Positions 1 through 8,945 are shown, counted from the stretch's first letter. The stretch is DNA of 64,000 bases from G963674665 sp963674665 (GCA_963674665.2 CAXXPL010000004.1:624278-688277), one strand, 5' to 3'. Numbers and translations are program-made. Notes: generated by a model not told the origin, from the letters alone.

Positions 1-288
1 AGCTGCGTGACATTCGGCTCGCCCCTGGAAATGGTCGTCCACAATCCCGACGCCCTGCTCGAGGCGCAGGATTTGCGGGACGCGGCACTCATCCGGCTCT
101 GGGCCGACGATATCGACGCCCGCCCCATGTGGATGCCCATGCATCTGCAACCGCTGTTCAATAACGCTCCTCATGTGGCGGGGGCGGTGAGCAAGGCCCT
201 GTTTTCCTGTGGCATGCTCCTGCCCTCAGGACCGCAGCTCTCTGAAAACGACATGGACAGGGTGTGCAGACACCTGGCCAGCCTGTAG
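1..288 (+). CDS. DegT/DnrJ/EryC1/StrS-family aminotransferase, C-terminal end (partial)
   Basis: The reading frame is open from the first base, so the gene begins upstream of the window and only about 95 C-terminal residues are seen. They fit the small domain of PLP-dependent sugar aminotransferases: a 'RPMWMPMHLQP' stretch, where this family has Arg/Pro-Trp-x-Pro-x-His, followed by 'LLPSG' and a closing helix with a 'L-S/T-E-x-D' pattern before the stop. Such enzymes transaminate nucleotide-linked keto-sugars for surface glycans. The PLP lysine lies outside the window, so substrate cannot be judged. Confidence 0.75.
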   Translation, partial: SCVTFGSPLEMVVHNPDALLEAQDLRDAALIRLWADDIDARPMWMPMHLQPLFNNAPHVAGAVSKALFSCGMLLPSGPQLSENDMDRVCRHLASL

Positions 289-336
289 CAGGATCATGGC
301 ACAGCAGTTCGGGACGGACCACTGGAATTCATGAAG

Positions 337-369
337 GAGGAGCGTGCCATTGCGCCTAATGCGCTCCTC
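337..369. terminator. hairpin between convergent genes
   Basis: Arms GAGGAGCG (337-344) and CGCTCCTC (362-369) pair perfectly. An inner CATT/AATG pair extends the helix around a six-base loop. It lies between the aminotransferase stop and the end of the convergent laccase-domain gene, so it probably ends transcription from both sides. The U-tract is weak on either strand. Confidence 0.5.
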
Positions 370-421
370 TTGTCACAAAGGGTTTCCCCCTTGCGCAACG
401 TCTTGTCTTGGATTGTTTTCC

Positions 422-1177
422 CTACCCTTCCATCCAGATGAAGCTGGCCTGGCGGCCGCTGGCCCTGCTTCTGCGGTAGGAAAAAAACTGGTGATGCAGG
501 CTGTGGGTGCAGCAGTCCAGGGAGAAGATATTCTCCGGCGCCAGACCGGCCTGCACGAGCTGCTCCCGCGTGAGTCGCCAGAGGTCCATGGTTTTTGTTT
601 CCGGGTTGAAAAAGTCCCGGAACTCGTCCCCCCACTCCAGTTCGAAATTCACGAATTCGCTGGCGCCCGGCCCCAGGCTGGGGCCACGCACCGCCATGAG
701 CTCCCCGGGCTCCAGGCCGTAGTGCTCGCAAAAGCGCCTGACGCCTGACTGGGGGAAGTTCATGCGGTTGCCGCGCCACCCCACGTGAAAGGCGGCTATA
801 TGCTCGCCCGAGCGGTGCGCCAGGAGTAGGGGCTGGCAGTCCGCTGTCTTGATGATCAGGGCGTGGCGATTTTTGCGCGTGGCCATGCCGTCGCCATCGG
901 GCAGGGTGACGTCCGCGGGCCAGCCCGTGGGCGAGGCGTCGAAGTGCATGACATCGCCGTGCACCTGGCGGCACTCCTGCCAGTGTTCGAACCCCAGCTG
1001 CCGCTGCAGGGTCTCGCGGTTCCCGCGCACGCGTCCGGTTTCGTCCCCCACCTCGTAGGAGATGTTTCCATGGTCATAGGCGGTCTGTTGCGCGAGCCCC
1101 GCCGCCTGGCGGGTCTGAAAGGCGCAGCGCACTTTGGAGAGGCCGGGAAATGCAAAGGGGATGCAGATCAAATCCAT
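422..1177 (-). CDS. pgeF: Laccase-domain (YfiH/PgeF-type) purine nucleoside phosphorylase / polyphenol oxidase family protein
   Basis: A 251-residue protein of the YfiH/COG1496 family, whose members act on purine nucleosides or phenolics; E. coli PgeF is tied to peptidoglycan-precursor editing. The family zinc-site signatures are present: 'QVHGDV', 'TADCQPLLL' and 'FHVGWRGN' give the His-Cys-His set. The C-terminal Cys-Cys-Thr-His segment ('DCCTHS') matches the family end. I start at ATG 1177 because GGAG lies just upstream and it overlaps the preceding cyclo-ligase stop by 10 bases, which suggests translational coupling. Longer in-frame starts run into the upstream gene. Confidence 0.85.
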   Translation of the reverse strand: MDLICIPFAFPGLSKVRCAFQTRQAAGLAQQTAYDHGNISYEVGDETGRVRGNRETLQRQLGFEHWQECRQVHGDVMHFDASPTGWPADVTLPDGDGMATRKNRHALIIKTADCQPLLLAHRSGEHIAAFHVGWRGNRMNFPQSGVRRFCEHYGLEPGELMAVRGPSLGPGASEFVNFELEWGDEFRDFFNPETKTMDLWRLTREQLVQAGLAPENIFSLDCCTHSLHHQFFSYRRSRASGRQASFIWMEG

Positions 1178-1770
1178 ATGAACTCCGATTCGGTGCATAC
1201 GGCGCGCACCGGTTTGTCCCATGGGTCGGGTGCCAGTGCCGGCTGCAGCTGGAAACCGTAGCAAAGCCCCATGTGCAGGCAGTTGTCCAGACGTCCGGTG
1301 GCCAGCAGCCGGTCGTAATACCCCCCTCCGTATCCCAGGCGAAACCCCTGGCGGTCGAAAGCCACGCCGGGGAGCACGGCCAGGTCGATGTCACAGCGGC
1401 CGTCGGCAAGGCAATAGTCGGCGGGTTCCGGAATACCGTACGCCCCTGAGGCCAGCTCTTCCTGTGAGGAGGCAGGCACGAGCTCCATCATGCCCTTGAT
1501 CTTGCAGCCCGAGGCGTCGGACCTGAGGCAGCGGGGGAGCAGCACGCGTTTGCCCGTGTCCCAGGCGTTTTCCAGCAACAGGTCGGTCCGGGTCTCGTTG
1601 CGAAAGGCCACGTACAGCAGCACGGTGCCAGCGTTGAGCCAGCGTTCGTGCTCCAGGATGCGTTTCTGGGCCGCCATGCTGCGCTCCTCCACGAGAGCTC
1701 CGGCCATTTCCAGGCGCCGGTTCATGAGTTCCCTGCGCAGGATGCTCTTGCTCGTACTGGTTTCTCGCAT
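1168..1770 (-). CDS. 5-formyltetrahydrofolate cyclo-ligase
   Basis: Converts 5-formyl-THF to 5,10-methenyl-THF using ATP. The protein is 200 residues from ATG 1770, normal for the family, with the hallmark C-terminal 'RLGYGGGYYDRLL' glycine/tyrosine motif around residue 150. The N-terminal Lys/Arg-rich helix ('SILRRELMNRR') is also typical. GAGGAA lies upstream of the chosen start. A longer form from 1848 has no ribosome site and would run into the intergenic region. The gene heads a two-gene operon with the laccase-domain gene. In many bacteria this gene sits next to 6S RNA, which bears on the structured region upstream. Confidence 0.9.
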   Translation of the reverse strand: MRETSTSKSILRRELMNRRLEMAGALVEERSMAAQKRILEHERWLNAGTVLLYVAFRNETRTDLLLENAWDTGKRVLLPRCLRSDASGCKIKGMMELVPASSQEELASGAYGIPEPADYCLADGRCDIDLAVLPGVAFDRQGFRLGYGGGYYDRLLATGRLDNCLHMGLCYGFQLQPALAPDPWDKPVRAVCTESEFIWI

Positions 1771-1895
1771 TGGGAGGGTTCCTCGGACAGGCGCGTGTTT
1801 TCCCTTTTCAAAGCGCTGGCCGGTAAGGTATGTAGCTGAAATGAACAAGCAATTGCATGGGGTTGTGGCAACCGCCCCTCATTGTTTTCGGGATC

Positions 1896-1996
1896 GCAAA
1901 ATGCCTGGCATTTTGCTGTTCAAAGGCATAAGCACGGGGCCGCCAAAGGCTGAACCAGGCGGCAAGTCCGCCGGAGCGCGGTGTCGACTCTTATGC
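1896..1996. ncRNA. Candidate structured RNA element (possible 6S-RNA position)
   Basis: The divergent gap 1771-2036 holds two clear structures. A perfect 10-bp inverted repeat has arms GCAAAATGCC (1896-1905) and GGCATTTTGC (1907-1916). A larger closed element is bounded by GCATAAG (1926-1932) and CTTATGC (1990-1996), with GC-rich inner hairpins: GGCGG 1958-1962 with CCGCC 1968-1972, or alternatively GCCGCC 1939-1944 with GGCGGC 1958-1963. Proximity to the folate cyclo-ligase gene suggests 6S RNA on the minus strand. I do not recognise a definite Rfam family, and a leader element for the plus-strand phosphoesterase is equally possible. Confidence 0.35.
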
Positions 1997-2036
1997 GCTC
2001 AGGGTAATACAACATCACTTCGCAAGGAGCAAGGTC

Positions 2037-2723
2037 ATGGAAAATACGCATGACTTTTGGATAGGCCTGGGCGACATCCACGGCGACGTTTCGGCTCTTG
2101 AGCGCATCGAGGAGCTGGAGCAGGCGCGTGGGGTCATCGTGAGCGGCGATTTGACCAACAGGGGGGGCATTCCCGAGGCCCGCAGCATCATGGAGGCCAT
2201 CGAGGCCCGCAACTCCCGGCTGTACGCCCAGATCGGCAACATGGACACGACTGAAGTGGACACCTATCTAGCTGGTGCGGGCTGGAATATTCACACACGG
2301 GTTGTGGAACTCGCCCCCAAAGGGAGCGGCCCCTCCATCGGGCTGCTGGGCATAGGCATGTCAACGCCCACACCCTTCGGCACCCCCAGCGAGGTGTCTG
2401 ACTCGCAGCTGGCCGCCTGGCTGGAACAGTCCGTTGAGGCTGCGCGCAAGTTCGACCTGCTGGTGCTGGCGGTGCACACTCCGCCGATCGATACCAGAAC
2501 CGACATGCTCCCCAACGGGGCGCACGTGGGAAGCAAGGCCGTGCGCGAGTTCATCGAACGCGAGCAGCCCGCGGTCTGTTTGACAGGGCATATCCATGAA
2601 TCCCGCGCCGAGGACCGCATCGGCAACACCGCCATCGTCAACCCCGGCAATTTTGGCGGGGGCGGCTACGCCGTGATCCAACGCAAGGGCGACGGCCTGT
2701 CCATCGAGCTGCGCGTGGTGTGA
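2037..2723 (+). CDS. Calcineurin-like metallophosphoesterase
   Basis: A 228-residue single-domain phosphoesterase. The metal-binding motifs are in order: 'GDIHGD' (about residue 12), 'GDLTN' (about 38), 'GNMD' (about 67, in place of the usual GNHD), a mid-protein 'VHTPP' and 'GHIHES' near residue 187, then 'NPGNFGGG'. The 'GNMD' variant and GHIH ending resemble small archaeal/bacterial phosphoesterases of unknown physiological substrate. The start has a good AGGAG site. A strong hairpin follows the stop, so it is probably monocistronic. Confidence 0.85.
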   Translation: MENTHDFWIGLGDIHGDVSALERIEELEQARGVIVSGDLTNRGGIPEARSIMEAIEARNSRLYAQIGNMDTTEVDTYLAGAGWNIHTRVVELAPKGSGPSIGLLGIGMSTPTPFGTPSEVSDSQLAAWLEQSVEAARKFDLLVLAVHTPPIDTRTDMLPNGAHVGSKAVREFIEREQPAVCLTGHIHESRAEDRIGNTAIVNPGNFGGGGYAVIQRKGDGLSIELRVV

Positions 2724-2752
2724 AGAACGAAGGACTATTAGGAAACATCACT

Positions 2753-2797
2753 GTGCGAGGGGGAGGCACGTTGTGAAACAGGTTCTCCCCCTCGCAC
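2753..2797 (+). terminator. Rho-independent-type hairpin after the phosphoesterase
   Basis: A perfect 13-bp stem, GTGCGAGGGGGAG (2753-2765) with CTCCCCCTCGCAC (2785-2797), encloses a 19-base loop 30 bases after the stop. The downstream T-run is poor (short T stretches near 2815), so its efficiency is uncertain. Confidence 0.6.
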
Positions 2798-2942
2798 TCC
2801 CTCATCTTGGAGCTTTTATGCTTTTAGTGTTCTAATCGTTGGCTGCAGCTCCCTTGGCAAGGCCTGGGGAATCATGACGCCACGAGTCCTCAATGTTTTT
2901 TCCACTTCGATTGCCAATCTTTCCTTGAGGGGCTACAATAAT

Positions 2943-2970
2943 TCACACTGGAAAATGTGTGATTTTTATT
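2943..2970 (+). promoter_or_regulatory. Inverted repeat with T-tract upstream of ppa
   Basis: TCACAC (2943-2948) and GTGTGA (2957-2962) form a 6-bp stem followed by TTTTTATT, about 40 bases before the ppa start. It may be a second terminator or an operator. The half-site order is opposite to a CRP/HcpR-type TGTGA...TCACA box, so I do not call one. Confidence 0.3.
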
Positions 2971-3007
2971 CAAATAATTCAGCAGGTAGCCATTAAAAGG
3001 AGCGGTC

Positions 3008-3532
3008 ATGGATTACAACGCCATTTTGACACCCTATGCAGAGGGCAAGACCATCAATGTTGTGATCGAGATCCCGAAAGGCTCTTCCCACAAGGTCGAG
3101 TTCGACCGGAAGAGAAAAATCATGGTCCTGGACAGGGTCGAACCCGCCATCTTCGCCAAGCCGGTCAACTACGGCTTCATTCCGGCAACTCTGGATGACG
3201 ACGGGGATGAGCTGGACGTTCTCTTCGTCACTGACGAGCCCATGACCACCGGCGTGGTCGCCGAGGCCACAGTCCTGGGCGTGCTGGAATTCGAGGATGA
3301 CAACGAAATGGACCACAAGGTCATCTGCGTGCCCTCTGACGACAGGAACACAGGCAACAGAATAAAATCATTGGATGATTTGGGAGAGCAGTGGAAAAAA
3401 CAGATCGCGCATCATTTCTCCCATTACAAGGACCTCAAGAAGCCGGGCACAACCAAGGTGCTGGGTTTCGGGGATGTCGCAAAGGCCCATGAAGTGATTC
3501 AGGAATGTATAGAACGATGGGAGAAGCAATAG
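3008..3532 (+). CDS. ppa: Inorganic pyrophosphatase, family I
   Basis: Hydrolyses PPi to phosphate. In sulfate reducers this pulls sulfate activation to APS forward. The 174-residue length is typical of the soluble family I enzyme. The signature 'DGDELDVL' (about residue 66) supplies the magnesium-binding aspartates, and 'NYGFIPATL' precedes it. Further active-site positions appear at 'DHKVICVPSDD' and the C-terminal 'HHFSHYKDLKKPG'. The start has an AAGGAG site. A terminator follows directly, so the gene is likely a single unit. Confidence 0.95.
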   Translation: MDYNAILTPYAEGKTINVVIEIPKGSSHKVEFDRKRKIMVLDRVEPAIFAKPVNYGFIPATLDDDGDELDVLFVTDEPMTTGVVAEATVLGVLEFEDDNEMDHKVICVPSDDRNTGNRIKSLDDLGEQWKKQIAHHFSHYKDLKKPGTTKVLGFGDVAKAHEVIQECIERWEKQ

Positions 3533-3556
3533 CCGAAGCCTTTGCAAGCAATGCTG

Positions 3557-3591
3557 GGGGGAGAGCATTTTTCACAGGAATGCTTCTCCCC
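3557..3591. terminator. Hairpin terminator between ppa and pnkp
   Basis: GGGGAGAGCATT (3557-3568) pairs with AATGCTTCTCCCC (3579-3591), with one unpaired base. The loop contains a short T-run. The genes on each side converge, so it can serve both. Confidence 0.65.
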
Positions 3592-3620
3592 TCGGATGTG
3601 TCGGTGACGTTGTATCAGAT

Positions 3621-6164
3621 CTACAATCTCGGATCCACAGGCGTGCTCTCCATAGCCATGACCCCGAAGACGCATTCATGAACACGGTATAGCGGTTCAC
3701 CTTCCACAAAGCGATGCAGGGCCTCCAGGCCCAAAGCGTATTCCTGAAGTGCCAGGGAACGTTTCGCTCCCAGGCTGCGGGAGCGGAGACGCTTCAGGTC
3801 TGCCGGGAGGTTATAGTCCGGACCGTAGATGATGCGCAGATACTCTTTGCCACGACATTTCATCGCCGGTTGGATCAATCCTCGGCGCCCCTTGGGGTGC
3901 CAGCCCAGGGCCTTTACCACCATGCCTTCACCGCCGGCGGCGGTCAGGTTTTCCCACCAATTGATGGTCTTCTCGCATTCCTTTTGATCTTCGAGGTGCA
4001 CGATGCGGGTGTTGGTGGAGTGGAACAGCTCGGAATCCGCGTTACACAGGTGTCTCAGCATCTCCATGTGCCACGTATGGTCCTTGTCCGTATGAACCGC
4101 CCCCTCGCTGGCCATAAGGTGAAAAGGCGCGAGCTTGAGCCCTTCCAGGCCTTGTGTCTGCCAACAGTATCGTCTGTAGGCCTGGACATATCTTTGGGCG
4201 GCATCCAGGCGGGAATCCACCTGGCGCTGGAGTTCCTCGTAGCCGCTCCCCTGATCACGGGCAGCGGCTTGTCGCAGCAACGCCGCAGTGGCGCCCAGAC
4301 CACTCACCGCCGCGGCTCCAGTTGGGGCGTACTGCTTGCGCAACAGCTCCATGGCCTTGGCGGACCAGGGCAGGAGTTCACAGTCAAAGCAGAACCAGTC
4401 ACTTTGAAATGTTTTCCAAAACCCGACCTTGTCCAGCGCAGTGCGTACACTTTGGAGCATGAGGCGCTCCACGTCGTTGTTGAAAAAGGGCCGTCCGGTG
4501 CGGGTGTATATGCACCCGGAGTCGTTGTTCTTGATCTGAAAGCGTTTTCGGCCCGTTTCCTCGTTCTTGCAGACCACGACAATGGCCCTGGACCCCATGT
4601 GTTTTTCCTGGCAGATTACCTTATCCTGCCCCTGTGCCCTGTAATAATCCAGGCACTGGACTGGGTGTTCCAGCATGTCGCCAGTTGGGCTGGTCTCCGA
4701 AGGCGACATGGTGGGGGGGAGGTAGATGAGCCAGTGCGGATCCACAGCGAAACGGGTCATCATTTCCAGGGCCGCAGCGGCGTTTTCCTCCTGTACGCTC
4801 ACTGCGCCACGAAGCCGCGTGAGTATATGACGTTTTTTTGATACATCACCAAAGTCCAGGATGTCGTCTCCCAGGCGGTCGTCAGTGTTATCGCACCCAA
4901 TGGGCTTGACAGGCTCATAATACGTTTCATGCGCCTGCACCTGAACGATTTCGCGTTCCGGATAACGCAGGGAGGTGAGAGAGCCCCCAAAAACGCACCC
5001 AGTGTCGATGCAAAGTGTTCCGTTGCGCCATTCCGGCTCCATGATCGGGGTGTGGCCGTACACGACCATTGCTTTGCCGCGATACTCGGACACCCAGTCA
5101 TGAAGCACCGGAAGACCGAATTCATCGGTTTCACCTGTGGTTTCGCTATAAAGTGCGAAACTGCGGACCCGGCCCGATGTGCGCCCCTGATATTGTTCCT
5201 TCATTCCGGCATGAGCGATCACCAGGTTTCCATTGTCCAGCACATAGTGACTGACCAGCCCATCAATGAAGGTCATGACCTCTGATCGAAAAGTCTCGGT
5301 TTCGGAATTCATTTGTTCCATGGATTCCACAAGCCCGTGGGTGAGATTGACCTTTTTCCCCTGCAGGGCGCGATACAGCCGAACATCGTGGTTGCCGGGC
5401 ACGCAAATGGCGGTGCCGGCATTCACCATGTTCATGACAAGGCGCAATACGGCCGGGGTCTTGGGGCCACGGTCCACCAGATCCCCCAAAAACAGGAGTG
5501 TCCGCCCCTGCGGATGTGAGGCCGATGGTGGCGACTCATCGGTATTCACCTCCCATCTCAGCTTGCCGAGCAGCTCCACAAGTTCGTCAAAGCAGCCATG
5601 CACGTCTCCGATAATGTCAAAGGGGCCATGCAGGTCGCGTTTGTCGTTCCACAGTTTCTTGCGTTCGATAAGGGCATTGTCCATGTCCTCTACGGAGGAC
5701 AGCTTGAATATCCTGTTGAATCCCTCACGTTTGAGTCCTTTGACATGACGGCGAAACAGATTGGCCTGTCTCTTTACCGCATGAACGGGGATCTGCCTGT
5801 CGCTACGTTCGGCGTTGCGTTGGAGGCAGACATCCAGAGGCATGTCAAAGGCGATGGCCACTGGCAATACATCGTTCTCCCGCGCCAGTGTCAGGAATTC
5901 CCTGCGCGCGTCGGGCAGGATGTTGGTGGCGTCGATCACGGTAAAACGCCCCAGTTTGAGACGGCTCGCGGCAATGAAACGAAGCAGTTCGAAAGCCTGG
6001 GGCGAGACGCTTTGGTCCAGGGCATCGTCGCATACCAGTGCGCGACAGTGATCGGAGTTGATGACTTCCGTGGATTTGAAATGCTTGTTGGCAAACGTGG
6101 ACTTGCCGCTGCCGGACGCGCCGACAAGCAGCACCAGGCAGAGTTCCGGTATTTCTATTTTCAT
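3621..6164 (-). CDS. pnkp: Bacterial polynucleotide kinase-phosphatase-ligase Pnkp (RNA repair)
   Basis: An 847-residue three-module RNA end-healing and sealing enzyme. Residues 1-170 are the 5'-OH kinase, with P-loop 'GASGSGKS' at 15-22. Residues 180-440 are the binuclear metallophosphatase, with 'GDVHG' 186-190, 'GDLVDRG' 227-233, 'GNHD' 257-260 and 'GHT' near 370. The remainder is the nucleotidyltransferase/ligase module, where 'EKHMGSR' (Lys521) is the likely adenylation lysine. The family converts 2',3'-cyclic phosphate/5'-OH breaks into ligatable ends. It overlaps hen1 by four bases (ATGA), so the two are co-translated. In characterised systems Pnkp and Hen1 form a complex that repairs ribotoxin-cut tRNAs and marks the junction with 2'-O-methyl. 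Confidence 0.95.
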   Translation of the reverse strand: MKIEIPELCLVLLVGASGSGKSTFANKHFKSTEVINSDHCRALVCDDALDQSVSPQAFELLRFIAASRLKLGRFTVIDATNILPDARREFLTLARENDVLPVAIAFDMPLDVCLQRNAERSDRQIPVHAVKRQANLFRRHVKGLKREGFNRIFKLSSVEDMDNALIERKKLWNDKRDLHGPFDIIGDVHGCFDELVELLGKLRWEVNTDESPPSASHPQGRTLLFLGDLVDRGPKTPAVLRLVMNMVNAGTAICVPGNHDVRLYRALQGKKVNLTHGLVESMEQMNSETETFRSEVMTFIDGLVSHYVLDNGNLVIAHAGMKEQYQGRTSGRVRSFALYSETTGETDEFGLPVLHDWVSEYRGKAMVVYGHTPIMEPEWRNGTLCIDTGCVFGGSLTSLRYPEREIVQVQAHETYYEPVKPIGCDNTDDRLGDDILDFGDVSKKRHILTRLRGAVSVQEENAAAALEMMTRFAVDPHWLIYLPPTMSPSETSPTGDMLEHPVQCLDYYRAQGQDKVICQEKHMGSRAIVVVCKNEETGRKRFQIKNNDSGCIYTRTGRPFFNNDVERLMLQSVRTALDKVGFWKTFQSDWFCFDCELLPWSAKAMELLRKQYAPTGAAAVSGLGATAALLRQAAARDQGSGYEELQRQVDSRLDAAQRYVQAYRRYCWQTQGLEGLKLAPFHLMASEGAVHTDKDHTWHMEMLRHLCNADSELFHSTNTRIVHLEDQKECEKTINWWENLTAAGGEGMVVKALGWHPKGRRGLIQPAMKCRGKEYLRIIYGPDYNLPADLKRLRSRSLGAKRSLALQEYALGLEALHRFVEGEPLYRVHECVFGVMAMESTPVDPRL

Positions 6165-7564
6165 GTTTCCGCACCCATCTTTGAGAACACCACCATCTGG
6201 GTGGGTGGGCCCACCTGGTCGTCCAATTCACCGATTGGGAGGATCTCATGGAGGTATCCAAAGGTATTTCCCATTCGTTCGCACCATGCCTTGAACTCGG
6301 CTCGAGTCCATTCGAAACGATGGTCCGAGTGCCGCAAAGCTTCCGGCTCCATGTTTTCGAACCGGACATTGTACTCACGGTTCGGTGTTGTGATGATGAC
6401 ATACGGAGGCGCCGCGAATTCGAAGATCACTCGTTCAAAGGCCTGGAGACGGGAAGGTTCGATATGCTCGATCACTTCCAGGGCGCAGACGGCGTCATAG
6501 CCTGAAAATCGCTCGTCCCGGTAGGTCAATGCCGCCTGGAACAGACTGATCCTGTTTTTCCTCAAGGGGTGGAGTTCGAGTTTGAGTCGTCTGGACGCGA
6601 CTTGCAGGGCCGCATGGGATATGTCCGCGCCGGCGAGGATTTCCACGAATTGTTCGGGCGCAAGCTGTTCCAGCAACTTGCCCCCGCCGCAACCCAGATC
6701 AATGATGCGACGAGCCCCGGTTCTTTCCAACATGGACACGACTGCCTCCAGCCGGTGCTGTTCAAGGGAAAAGGGGCGTTCAAGAGCCTCCTCACGGCGG
6801 ATGCGGATCTCCTCCTTTTCCTCGGTGTCGGCTTCCTCGTCGCTACGCAACTGCAGCAGGGCCTGACGTATCAGGGATGTTCTTCTCTTCAGGGCGCGAG
6901 CCAGGATCACTTCCCGTTTTGGGTGTGAACCGAGCCAGGATTCAGCCTTTTTCAGGATGTTGTCCACCTCGTCCTCACCGATCCAGAAGTGCTTGAAATT
7001 GTCCAGCACCGGAATGAGGACGTATAGATGCCCTAAAAGTTCGGAGAGACGTTTGGTGCATTTCAGGGTGACATCATGGTAGGGACTCGGTCCCCATTCC
7101 GGAAATGATTCATCCAAGGTCAGTCGTTTTGACTCGATTTCGTATCCCAGAGGTATGAACAGCTCCTCCAGCAAGGTGTCATTGCCGCGTACGGGCAGTA
7201 TGGGAAGGCGCGCTTCCAGGGGTATGGCCATGGTTGCGAGATCGGGCCGTTCTTTGGAATCGCCTCGCAATGCGGTGTTGAAAACGCGGGCAATGGCAAC
7301 ACTCAAGTATGACGATGCCGCGTAGGGACGGTCATTGACGTACTGAGCCAAAGGACCGGATCCTCCGCTCTTGCCCCTGACGAGTTCGACAGGATCGATG
7401 TCCAGATACAGCGCGACAGTGCAGGAGCCTTCACTTACCTCGGGGTAGAAGACATGGGCCTTGCCAAAGGAGAGCGAAAACTGTTGCAAACGGTCCGGGT
7501 GCTTGCCTAGCAGGAATCCAAGATCACTTGCGGGGCGATGTGTCGTCTTGATTGTGAGCAGCAT
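6161..7564 (-). CDS. hen1: RNA 3'-terminal ribose 2'-O-methyltransferase Hen1
   Basis: A 467-residue bacterial Hen1. The N-terminal half (about 1-240) is the bacterial ligase-activating region that contacts Pnkp. The C-terminal half is the SAM methyltransferase, with 'DLGCGGG' at 289-295 and the Hen1 metal site made of 'EVIEH' (363-367) and the histidines of 'HSDHRFEW' (412-419). It adds a 2'-O-methyl group at the 3' end of the damaged RNA before sealing, so the repaired site cannot be cut again. It is first in a two-gene operon with pnkp. About 280 bases without a gene lie upstream and should hold the promoter. Confidence 0.95.
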   Translation of the reverse strand: MLLTIKTTHRPASDLGFLLGKHPDRLQQFSLSFGKAHVFYPEVSEGSCTVALYLDIDPVELVRGKSGGSGPLAQYVNDRPYAASSYLSVAIARVFNTALRGDSKERPDLATMAIPLEARLPILPVRGNDTLLEELFIPLGYEIESKRLTLDESFPEWGPSPYHDVTLKCTKRLSELLGHLYVLIPVLDNFKHFWIGEDEVDNILKKAESWLGSHPKREVILARALKRRTSLIRQALLQLRSDEEADTEEKEEIRIRREEALERPFSLEQHRLEAVVSMLERTGARRIIDLGCGGGKLLEQLAPEQFVEILAGADISHAALQVASRRLKLELHPLRKNRISLFQAALTYRDERFSGYDAVCALEVIEHIEPSRLQAFERVIFEFAAPPYVIITTPNREYNVRFENMEPEALRHSDHRFEWTRAEFKAWCERMGNTFGYLHEILPIGELDDQVGPPTQMVVFSKMGAET

Positions 7565-7848
7565 GTGGTGGGTCCATTTGTTATCGATTCAATACAAAGC
7601 ATTATGGCGGATAGATGTTTCTTGAAAGGCTATCTTGAGTAAAAGCAGGTATATTTGTTGGTATATAGTGTGATTCGTAAAGTAAGTTGCACAACAAGTC
7701 CACGCTTAAAAAATGTTTACGGATATGACAAGAGCTGAACAAACAGGAGGTTGTTCAGGTTCATGGCGGAGAGGCTTGAACTCCCCAGAGCATGGATTTG
7801 GAATTGGATTAAAGCGCTCTGCGGCAGGGTACCTTTGAAATCGACGGC

Positions 7849-8646
7849 CTATATCCCCGCCAAGTAGCGTTGGGCCGCATCTCCGTACAGCACGTAGAGC
7901 ATTCCCCCGAGGGAGAGGAACGGGCCAAAGGGCACCATGGTCTGCAGGGCCGCGCCTCCGGGTTTGAGCATGTAGTACAGGCTGGCCACGAGGGCGGACA
8001 CGGCCGAGGCCGTGACCATCAGGGGCAGGGCCTGCCAGCCCAGCATGGCGCCCAGCAGCAGCATCAGCTTGATGTCGCCGGTACCCAGACCTTCCACGCC
8101 CTTGAGCCGGCGGTAGAGCTGCTGCAGGATGAGGAACACCCCTGCGCCGGCGGCGGCGCCGATGAGGGAGTCCATCAGGGTGGGGCGCCCCATCGCCGGA
8201 AGCAGGATGAAATAGGCTCCGGCAAGGGCGATGGCCGCGCCGGGCAGGGTCAGCTTGTCCGGCAGAATGTAGAGCTGGAGATCGATGAAGCTGGCCACGA
8301 TGAGAATGCCGCCGATGATCATGTAGAACAGGAAGACCGCGCTGGCGCCGAATTTCAGGGCCAGGGACAGGGCCCAGAGCCCGGAGATGAGTTCCACCAG
8401 CGGGTAGCGCGGGCTTATGGGTTTCTTGCAGCCACGGCAGCGCCCCATGAGGAGGATGTAGGAGAGTAGGGGAATGTTTTCCCACCAGGAAAGCTGGTGT
8501 CCGCATTTTGGGCATTTGGAGCGGGGCTTCACAATGGACTCCTCGCTTATGTAGCGGTGGATGCAGACATTGTAGAAACTGCCCAGCACCAGGCCAAGGA
8601 TGCAGGCCACAAGGGGAAAGAAGGGGATGGACAGTTGCATGCTCAT
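7849..8646 (-). CDS. pilD: Type IV prepilin peptidase (A24 leader peptidase/N-methyltransferase)
   Basis: A polytopic inner-membrane protein of 265 residues that cleaves and N-methylates type IV pilin or pseudopilin leaders. The N-terminal cytoplasmic loop has the zinc tetracysteine 'KCPKCG ... GRCRGCK'. The two catalytic aspartates lie in 'IDLQLYILPD' and 'GTGDIK'. ATG 8646 is chosen because AAGGAG lies seven bases upstream; a frame open to 8802 lacks a ribosome site. It lies 300 bases after the pilB-like gene on the same strand. That gap is AT-rich and holds no other gene I can see. Confidence 0.93.
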   Translation of the reverse strand: MSMQLSIPFFPLVACILGLVLGSFYNVCIHRYISEESIVKPRSKCPKCGHQLSWWENIPLLSYILLMGRCRGCKKPISPRYPLVELISGLWALSLALKFGASAVFLFYMIIGGILIVASFIDLQLYILPDKLTLPGAAIALAGAYFILLPAMGRPTLMDSLIGAAAGAGVFLILQQLYRRLKGVEGLGTGDIKLMLLLGAMLGWQALPLMVTASAVSALVASLYYMLKPGGAALQTMVPFGPFLSLGGMLYVLYGDAAQRYLAGI

Positions 8647-8945
8647 GGTGGGCTCCTTGCGGCGTTGATCGGAAAAAGGTCGAAGTCGTTGGCGTTGTAG
8701 TGGCACAACCAGGGGGTTATGGCAAGCAACAGCCTGTTGTACGGGGAAAATCTCCGCTTTCCGGATCGGGCGTGACCGTCCGAGGTGTGGGGGAGCGAGC
8801 ACTCTAGCCGCGTTTCACGGACAAACAAAAATACGCGATGTTCAAGCGGCATTGGCGGCACAAACGAGTTGAAACTGTTTTTCGGCGGCGCGTCCCTTCA
8901 AAAAAAACAAATGATTTCAAGCAAAAATAATTCAAAAGCCGCGAA

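Noticed and set aside
2943..2962. Possible HcpR/CRP-type operator before ppa
   Set aside because: The half-sites are in the order TCACA...TGTGA, the reverse of the CRP/HcpR consensus.
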